Part shown: in pieces, positions 7,917 to 12,797 of the stretch | Numbering within the stretch: the first letter of the stretch is position 1 | Layout: every line of letters begins with the position of its first letter | Source of the DNA: Desulfobacteraceae bacterium | GTDB taxonomy: Bacteria; Desulfobacterota; Desulfobacteria; Desulfobacterales; Desulfobacteraceae | Assembly (NCBI GenBank): GCA_023140455.1 | Contig: JAGLLQ010000094.1 | Location: forward strand, 1-12,797 | Length of the DNA: 12,797 nucleotides | Direction: 5' to 3' | The notes under the pieces: model-generated | What the model was told of the DNA's origin: nothing | The model's input: the letters and a program-made list of their open reading frames with translations, nothing else | Database searches by the model: none | Position numbers and translations under genes: made by a program

Positions 7917-7949
7917 TGTTGCACAACAATCATGCAACGCTATGCAACA
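7917..7949. promoter_or_regulatory. Second cluster of TGTTGCA/TGCAACA boxes
   Basis: TGTTGCA lies at 7917-7923, TGCAAC(G) at 7933-7939 and TGCAACA at 7943-7949. The last two are direct repeats ten bases apart, one helical turn. The same heptamer forms the perfect palindrome at 7845-7868. This group sits just before the activator's ribosome site, so it could be a second enhancer for the Hdr operon, an autoregulatory operator for the activator, or both. Confidence 0.5.
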
Positions 7950-7962
7950 TTATACAAATAGC

Positions 7963-7968
7963 AGGGAG
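7963..7968 (+). promoter_or_regulatory. Ribosome binding site that decides the activator start
   Basis: AGGGAG lies six bases before the ATG at 7975. The earlier in-frame ATG at 7942 has no such site and falls inside the TGCAACA box cluster, so 7975 is preferred. Confidence 0.7.
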
Positions 7969-7974
7969 AAATTT

Positions 7975-9705
7975 ATGTTTATTGATAATAAAGCTTTCAG
8001 GGCTATGTATAAAAATTGGTTCGAGATTTTTGATCATCTTAATATTGGTGCATTTGTCACAACTGATAAAAAGGTTAAAGCTTTGAATCGAAGTGCCATG
8101 TTGATTATGGGTGTAAAGAAAAAGGAAGTAACCAACCAAACCTGTCATAAGCTGTGCTGTTCTATCCCATGTCATGGCAGATGCCCATTCCAGGGTGGCT
8201 TGCTCCATGGCACAGAATGTCCAAATGTAGAGATTATTAACGGTCATGGCATCAGGCACATGGTGACTCGATTTGTGGTTCCTCTGTATAATTCTGAACA
8301 GAAAGTAAAAGGGTGTTTTACTGTGTTGCAGGACCATTCAACATTGTCAGAATTGATCCAGCGGGTCGAACATCAGGAACGGACTCTGAAGCTTATATTT
8401 GACAGTATTGACATGGGTATCTTTACAGTGAACAAAGGTGGTCATGTCACTTTTTTCAATACAGCAGCAGAAAATATATCCGGGTATAACCGGCGTCAGG
8501 TATTGGGTAAAAACTGTTCTATGATTTTTGGTACAAGTGATACAATTTGTGCATCATTGCTTTCGAAAACTATGACTGATGGGAAGTCTTTGATGAACCG
8601 GAAAGGTATGATTGCAAATATTGAAGGAGAAAATATTCCCATTCAGGCAAGCTATATTCCACTGAAGAATGAAAAGGATATGATTGTTGGCGGTTTAGCT
8701 ACTATTAGGGATTTAACTCTTGCCCATCAATTGAATCAGGTTATTAAAAAACAATATACCTTCTATGACATGATAGGCAAAGATCCTGTCATGCAGAAAA
8801 TTTTTGAGAAAGCTGCGGTAATTGCAGTTACAGATGCAACTATTCTGATAGAAGGCAGCACCGGCACTGGGAAAGACCTTATGGCTAAAGTCATACATTC
8901 AGCCAGCAGAAGGACGGATCAGCCCTTTGTAAAGGTTAATTGTGCAGCAATACCAAATGATCTGCTGGAGTCAGAAATGTTTGGTTATGTTAAGGGTGCA
9001 TTTACCGGTGCAGACAAAGATAAGCCCGGCAGATTTCAAGAGGCTGATGGCGGTACTATTTTTTTAGATGAAATCGGAGATATCCCTCTTGGGCTGCAGG
9101 CAAAACTACTCAGGGTTCTGGAAGATAAGGAGTTCTACAGGCTTGGAAGCCCCCATACCATTAAAGTCGATGTGAGAATTATTTCTGCAACAAACAGGGG
9201 TTTGGAAAAGCTTGTGGAAGAAAAACAGTTCCGGGAAGATCTTTATTATCGTTTGAATGTTCTTCGCATTGATCTGCCAAATCTAAAAGAGCGCCAACCG
9301 GATATTTTACTATTAATTAAGAATATTCTAAGAAAATTATGTGCCATCAGGGGATATCAATATCACGGCATAAGTGAGCATGCAATGGAGCTGCTTCTTA
9401 ATTATGATTATCCGGGAAATGTAAGAGAACTTGAAAATATTCTTGAACATGCTTTGATCATCTGTCAGAAAGAAATGATAGAAACTCATCATCTGCCAGT
9501 TCACATTCAAAACTGGATTGGAACCAGGTTGAAAAAGAATGGTGATACTCCATTAAATGTTACCTCTCAGGATGAAATGGAAGCAGAACGGATCAAAGAA
9601 ACTCTAAGGCTGCATCAGGGGAATCGTAAGAAAACAGCACAAACTCTGGGTATAGATCGTACTACTTTGTGGAGAAAGATGAAGCGGTATAAAATATTAG
9701 ATTAA
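7975..9705 (+). CDS. Sigma-54-dependent transcriptional activator (PAS-PAS-AAA+-Fis HTH)
   Basis: A 576-residue NtrC-type enhancer-binding protein without a receiver domain. PAS1 (about 10-115) holds six cysteines (57, 61, 62, 66, 70, 82), mostly in CHKLCCSIPCHGRCPF, which could bind a metal or Fe-S cluster or act as a thiol sensor. PAS2 spans about 136-250. The AAA+ domain (about 265-495) has Walker A GSTGTGKD (294-301), the sigma-54 contact loop GAFTGA (341-346) and Walker B TIFLDEIGD (D365, E366). The C-terminal Fis-type helix-turn-helix is near 550-572 (RKKTAQTLGIDRTTLWRKM). Walker A has T where many family members have E (GESGTGKE); the lysine and following residues are kept. The protein is divergent from the Hdr operon, whose promoter is sigma-54 type with palindromic upstream boxes, so it is the likely activator of that operon. 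The sensed signal is unknown; a redox cue is plausible. Confidence 0.93.
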   Translation: MFIDNKAFRAMYKNWFEIFDHLNIGAFVTTDKKVKALNRSAMLIMGVKKKEVTNQTCHKLCCSIPCHGRCPFQGGLLHGTECPNVEIINGHGIRHMVTRFVVPLYNSEQKVKGCFTVLQDHSTLSELIQRVEHQERTLKLIFDSIDMGIFTVNKGGHVTFFNTAAENISGYNRRQVLGKNCSMIFGTSDTICASLLSKTMTDGKSLMNRKGMIANIEGENIPIQASYIPLKNEKDMIVGGLATIRDLTLAHQLNQVIKKQYTFYDMIGKDPVMQKIFEKAAVIAVTDATILIEGSTGTGKDLMAKVIHSASRRTDQPFVKVNCAAIPNDLLESEMFGYVKGAFTGADKDKPGRFQEADGGTIFLDEIGDIPLGLQAKLLRVLEDKEFYRLGSPHTIKVDVRIISATNRGLEKLVEEKQFREDLYYRLNVLRIDLPNLKERQPDILLLIKNILRKLCAIRGYQYHGISEHAMELLLNYDYPGNVRELENILEHALIICQKEMIETHHLPVHIQNWIGTRLKKNGDTPLNVTSQDEMEAERIKETLRLHQGNRKKTAQTLGIDRTTLWRKMKRYKILD

Positions 9706-9765
9706 TGTGATTTATTAGCTCAATCAGCACATAATAACTATTAAAATAATTAAGGATTAGTTCAT

Positions 9766-10014
9766 ATGCAAAAAGACACACACAATTTTATTCAGGAGTA
9801 CAAAGGACTTGGAGCTTTTGGTCTTGACAGAGAAACAGATGAAGAGACAATTATGTTTTATCTTCAAAAATTTTCTGAAGACTCATTTTTAAAAGCTTTA
9901 TTACCAAGGCTTTCAGACCAGGAGCTTGAAGGAATATATCTTTTTATTAATGATAAGCTGAAAAAGCATTTTTCGGAAGAAGAGTATCATGATCTATTTT
10001 TGAAAGATAGATAA
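9766..10014 (+). CDS. Small protein of unknown function
   Basis: An 82-residue, charged, mostly helical-looking protein with no cysteines, no signal peptide and no membrane segment, so probably cytosolic. A visible stretch is FLKALLPRLSDQELEGIYLFI, followed by a lysine- and glutamate-rich end. It is preceded by AAGGA nine bases before the ATG, which supports translation. The gap after the activator gene is 60 nt with no clear terminator, so it may be co-transcribed with it; tupA starts 169 nt later. I do not recognise the family. The position allows a role linked to either neighbour, but nothing in the sequence assigns one. Confidence 0.75.
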   Translation: MQKDTHNFIQEYKGLGAFGLDRETDEETIMFYLQKFSEDSFLKALLPRLSDQELEGIYLFINDKLKKHFSEEEYHDLFLKDR

Positions 10015-10085
10015 CCAAAGAATGTTATTCTTAGTTAGTTGTGGTAATATTTCTCATAAATTTTAAATAAAATTAGAAAAAATCG

Positions 10086-10114
10086 TTGACTTTTAACCAT
10101 TATTGACCTATTTT
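10086..10114 (+). promoter_or_regulatory. Possible sigma-70-type promoter for tupABC
   Basis: TTGACT (10086-10091) and TATTTT (10109-10114) are 17 bases apart, matching five and four of six consensus bases. A second TTGACC begins 18 bases after the first. In such AT-rich DNA chance matches are frequent. No sigma-54 element was seen in this 169-bp gap, so the tup operon is probably not under the activator's direct sigma-54 control. Confidence 0.3.
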
Positions 10115-10171
10115 CACTCCATTGTTTTAAATGAATTTTAAGAATTTATTAAATGTATATTACATATCTAT

Positions 10172-10175
10172 GGAG
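10172..10175 (+). promoter_or_regulatory. Ribosome binding site that decides the tupA start
   Basis: GGAG lies eight bases before ATG 10184 but only two before the in-frame TTG at 10178, so the ATG is the likely start. Confidence 0.65.
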
Positions 10176-10183
10176 ATTTGAAA

Positions 10184-11014
10184 ATGAGCAAAAAGAAATT
10201 TTTTATAAGTATCACAATAGTATCTATTATCATGATCATGGCCATCGGCGTACAGGCAGGAAGTAAAAGTCTGATGATGGCGACAACCACAAGCACAGAC
10301 AACACAGGACTCTTAGATTTTCTTATTCCTCATTTTGAGAAAGAGACTGGCATAACACTTAAATGGACTGCCACAGGAACCGGTAAAGCTTTGAAGCTCG
10401 GGCAAAACTGTGATGTGGATGTATTGTTAGTCCATGCTCCACCCGCGGAAAAAAAATATATTGCAAATGGTTATGGGAAAGATAGAAGAGAAGTCATGTA
10501 TAATGATTTTGTTATCATTGGACCAGAAAATGATCCTGCGGGTCTAAAAGGTAAAGGTATCTCAGATGCTCTTAATGTGGTTAAAGCAAGGAATGCTGTA
10601 TTTGTAAGCAGGGGAGATGACTCCGGTACTAATAAAAAAGAAAAACTTTTATGGAAAAATGCCAGTATTCCAATGCCTGATAAGGAAACTTGGTATGTAC
10701 AGACAGGGCAGGGCATGCTTGCTACAATCAATGTAGCCCAGGAAAGAAACGGATATACAATGACAGATAGAGGAACATACATTAAATATCAGTCACAGAA
10801 AGGTGGGAATGCACCGTTAAAAGTTATAGTAGAAGGAGACAGCATTCTTCTGAATCAATACAGTGTATTAACACTTGATCCAAAAAACTGTGCAAACGCA
10901 AAATATGACCTTGCATTAGAATTCTCTGATTGGATGGCTTCACAAAATGCCCAAAATTTGATAAAAGACTTTAGACTTCTTGGACAGAAATTATTTATAC
11001 CAAACGCTAAATAG
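10184..11014 (+). CDS. tupA: Tungstate ABC transporter substrate-binding protein
   Basis: A 276-residue periplasmic binding protein. A lysine-rich start, a hydrophobic core (residues 6-22) and VQA-G give a signal peptide cut after about residue 25. The mature start carries ATTTSTDNTGLLD (33-45), the TTTS-type motif typical of TupA, followed by ATGTGKAL (63-70), DVDVLLVHAP (77-86), SRGDDSGTNKKE (142-153) and YTMTDRGTY (191-199). These fit TupA better than the molybdate-binding ModA family. The protein captures tungstate and hands it to TupB/TupC. tupB follows after 34 nt and all three genes are in one direction. Specificity for tungstate over molybdate is inferred from the family. Confidence 0.93.
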   Translation: MSKKKFFISITIVSIIMIMAIGVQAGSKSLMMATTTSTDNTGLLDFLIPHFEKETGITLKWTATGTGKALKLGQNCDVDVLLVHAPPAEKKYIANGYGKDRREVMYNDFVIIGPENDPAGLKGKGISDALNVVKARNAVFVSRGDDSGTNKKEKLLWKNASIPMPDKETWYVQTGQGMLATINVAQERNGYTMTDRGTYIKYQSQKGGNAPLKVIVEGDSILLNQYSVLTLDPKNCANAKYDLALEFSDWMASQNAQNLIKDFRLLGQKLFIPNAK

Positions 11015-11048
11015 TGACTATATAGCTAATAGATAGCAAAAGGATATT

Positions 11049-11735
11049 ATGGATTTTATTGTTGCAGGTTTTATCAAAGCAATAGAGCTTCTGATAAGCG
11101 GCGATAATTCAACATGGACTGCTGTCTGGGCTACTTTAAAAGTATCAACCTGCTCCATGCTTTTAAGCGTTGGGGCAGGTGTCCCATGTGGATTCCTTAT
11201 TGGATATTTTGATTTTAAAGGTAAAAAACATTTAAGAACTGTTCTTGACACACTTCTTGCCCTTCCAACTGTTTTTATCGGTCTTGCAGTTTATGCGTTC
11301 ATTTCACATCAGGGACCCTTAGGTGAATTGGGTCTTCTTTTCACGCTTACAGGAATTGCAATAGGTCAAACTATCTTAGCCTTTCCAATAGTAACAGCAA
11401 TAACTGCTTCCATTATTGAAAATATTGATCAGGATCTTAAACTGACTCTTGTAACTTTAGGCGCAGGAAAGCGCAATATTATTGCCACCTGCCTTTGGGA
11501 GGTCAGATATGGGATTTTAACTGCAGCAGTTACTGCATACGGAAGGGTTCTGACGGAAGTGGGCATATCCATGATGGTTGGTGGAAACATCAAGTATCAT
11601 ACCAGAACAATAACAACTGCTATTGCTCTTGAAACAAACAAAGGCATGTTTGCTGATGGTATTGCCCTTGGAGTTGTTCTTATTACTATTGCTTTTATTG
11701 TGAACCTTTCTCTCTCTTTTTTACGGAGACAATAA
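11049..11735 (+). CDS. tupB: Tungstate ABC transporter permease
   Basis: A 228-residue inner-membrane permease of usual length for TupB. About five hydrophobic segments are visible (near 29-52, 65-85, 92-122, 155-178, 203-225). The EAA-type loop that contacts the ATPase is TLVTLGAGKRNIIATCLWE (residues 133-151). The ribosome site AAAAGGA lies four bases before the ATG. It overlaps neither neighbour: 34 nt after tupA and 8 nt before tupC. It forms the membrane channel of the TupABC importer. Confidence 0.93.
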   Translation: MDFIVAGFIKAIELLISGDNSTWTAVWATLKVSTCSMLLSVGAGVPCGFLIGYFDFKGKKHLRTVLDTLLALPTVFIGLAVYAFISHQGPLGELGLLFTLTGIAIGQTILAFPIVTAITASIIENIDQDLKLTLVTLGAGKRNIIATCLWEVRYGILTAAVTAYGRVLTEVGISMMVGGNIKYHTRTITTAIALETNKGMFADGIALGVVLITIAFIVNLSLSFLRRQ

Positions 11736-11743
11736 TAATAAAA

Positions 11744-12796
11744 ATGACTACAAAAGACCCCATATTCCATTTAAAAGATATAAGTCATTTCTATGGTGAT
11801 ACAAAAGTACTTGAAATTGATGATCTTAAAATTGAAAAAGGATCAATTACAGGACTTATCGGACCAAATGGGTCAGGTAAGAGCACACTTTTAAAACTTT
11901 TAGCGTTTGCTCAACAGCCGACCTTTGGGCAAATTTTTTATAAAGGAAAGCAGGGTTTCCCATTTTCACCCTTAGTCAGGTCAAAAGTAACTCTTCTGAC
12001 ACAAAAGCCATATCTTTTAAAGCGGACTGTTTTTGAAAACATTGCCTATGGTTTAAAAATCAGAAAAGAAACAGTAAGGCTTGCAGACAAGGTAAGAGAA
12101 GCCCTTGATAATGTAGGTCTTGATTATAATAATTTTGCCCAAAGAAAATGGCATGAATTATCAGGAGGAGAGGCACAGAGAGTCGCAATGGCAGCAAGGC
12201 TGATATTAAAACCCGAAGTACTGCTCCTTGATGAACCAATTGCCAGTGTTGATACTGAAAGTGCAAAACTTATCCGTCAGGCATCCTTGAATGCAAGAGA
12301 TGTTTTAGGAACAACGCTTGTCGTTGCAAGCCATGATTTACAATGGCTTTATTCTATTAGTGATAACCAGCTCTCTATTTTCAAAGGGAATATATTTTCC
12401 ACTGGTATGGAAAATATTATAACAGGTCCTTTTGAGAATATTGAGAAAAGCACTCCCGATATAAAGAAAGTTAAAAAGATAATTAAAAAGCTTGCTGATA
12501 ATCAAAGTATTGTTCTTAATGCTCCTGAGAACAATGAATGTACTGCTATTATCAGAAAACAGAATATTGCTATAAGCCTTAAAATCAGTCCTGAAAATGA
12601 TATAGATAATCAATTGTCAGGTCATGTTATTTCAATGCTTTTAGAAAAGAAAAGGAATAAGATTATGGCAACTATCAGTGTACATGACCTTTCCTTTGTT
12701 TTAATAGTAACTCCTGATCAGATCAGCAGCCTTGATCTTTATCCAGGTAAAAAGATCATCCTCCAGTTTAGTTCAAATGATGTTGAATGGATTTAA
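11744..12796 (+). CDS. tupC: Tungstate ABC transporter ATP-binding protein with Mop/TOBE-like C-terminal domain
   Basis: A 350-residue ATPase, complete; its TAA ends one base before the window edge. Walker A is GPNGSGKST (40-48), Q-loop Q87, signature LSGGE (139-143), Walker B LLLDEP (160-165), D-loop SVD (168-170) and H-loop H197. After the ATPase fold (about 1-225) comes a lysine-rich linker and a domain at about 290-350 whose pattern (LSGHVISMLL...VTPDQISSLDLYPGKKIILQF) resembles the single Mop/TOBE fold that binds molybdate or tungstate in ModC-type ATPases. That would allow feedback by internal oxyanion, an inference. The start is eight bases after tupB; the nearest GGAG is 15 bases upstream, inside tupB, so translation may depend on coupling to tupB. 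Confidence 0.92.
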   Translation: MTTKDPIFHLKDISHFYGDTKVLEIDDLKIEKGSITGLIGPNGSGKSTLLKLLAFAQQPTFGQIFYKGKQGFPFSPLVRSKVTLLTQKPYLLKRTVFENIAYGLKIRKETVRLADKVREALDNVGLDYNNFAQRKWHELSGGEAQRVAMAARLILKPEVLLLDEPIASVDTESAKLIRQASLNARDVLGTTLVVASHDLQWLYSISDNQLSIFKGNIFSTGMENIITGPFENIEKSTPDIKKVKKIIKKLADNQSIVLNAPENNECTAIIRKQNIAISLKISPENDIDNQLSGHVISMLLEKKRNKIMATISVHDLSFVLIVTPDQISSLDLYPGKKIILQFSSNDVEWI

Positions 12797-12797
12797 A

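Noticed and set aside
7906..7922. GGCAT...TTGCA on the plus strand as a sigma-54 promoter for the activator gene
   Set aside because: There are 13 bases between GG and GC; sigma-54 promoters need ten.
10018..10032. Small inverted repeat AAGAAT-GTT-ATTCTT after the 82-residue gene
   Set aside because: The arms are short and AT-rich and no T-run follows, so it is not a convincing terminator.
10015..10183. Molybdenum/tungsten-cofactor riboswitch upstream of tupA
   Set aside because: The gap is short and very AT-rich, without the multi-helix, GC-containing structure expected.

Overview
This window is a piece of an AT-rich bacterial chromosome. The protein repertoire points to an anaerobic, sulfate-reducer-like member of the Desulfobacterota, probably Desulfobacterales. 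The evidence is HdrA/MvhD-type electron-transfer flavoproteins with added domains, a sigma-54 activator with a cysteine-rich PAS domain, and a tungstate ABC transporter. The taxonomic call is an inference from gene content, not from a marker gene.

Left part (1-7741, minus strand): a tightly packed operon, read right to left. It encodes (i) a stand-alone CheY-like receiver protein; (ii) a 1136-residue HdrA flavoprotein carrying a GltD/NfnL-like NAD(P)H-oxidoreductase module inside it; (iii) an MvhD-type [2Fe-2S] protein; (iv) an FrhB/FdhB-like iron-sulfur protein; and (v) a second HdrA-like protein that runs off the left edge. Protein (v) has a complete phospho-receiver (REC) domain embedded between its second ferredoxin motif and the rest of its flavin domain. 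The visible part of (v) ends in a copy of the HdrA N-terminal domain, so it looks like the first half of a tandem HdrA-HdrA fusion. HdrB and HdrC are not in the window. Together these look like a soluble electron-bifurcating or electron-confurcating complex linking NAD(P)H, ferredoxin and an unknown third partner, with two receiver domains as possible phosphorylation inputs.

Centre (7742-7974): the divergent control region. It holds a near-consensus sigma-54 -24/-12 promoter facing the Hdr operon, a perfect 10-bp-arm inverted repeat about 110 bp upstream of the predicted start, and a second group of the same TGTTGCA/TGCAACA boxes further up. On the other side lies the gene for a sigma-54 enhancer-binding protein (PAS-PAS-AAA+-Fis HTH), the obvious activator. 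The arrangement suggests a sensor-activator that switches on the Hdr operon and may control its own synthesis.

Right part (9766-12796, plus strand): an 82-residue protein of unknown function, then a complete tungstate importer, tupA-tupB-tupC. TupC has a Mop/TOBE-like C-terminal extension. The tungstate importer may supply a tungsten enzyme, such as a formate dehydrogenase or aldehyde oxidoreductase, that works with the Hdr-type complex. No such enzyme is encoded here, so the link rests on proximity only.

No tRNA, rRNA, CRISPR array, insertion sequence or convincing intrinsic terminator was seen.
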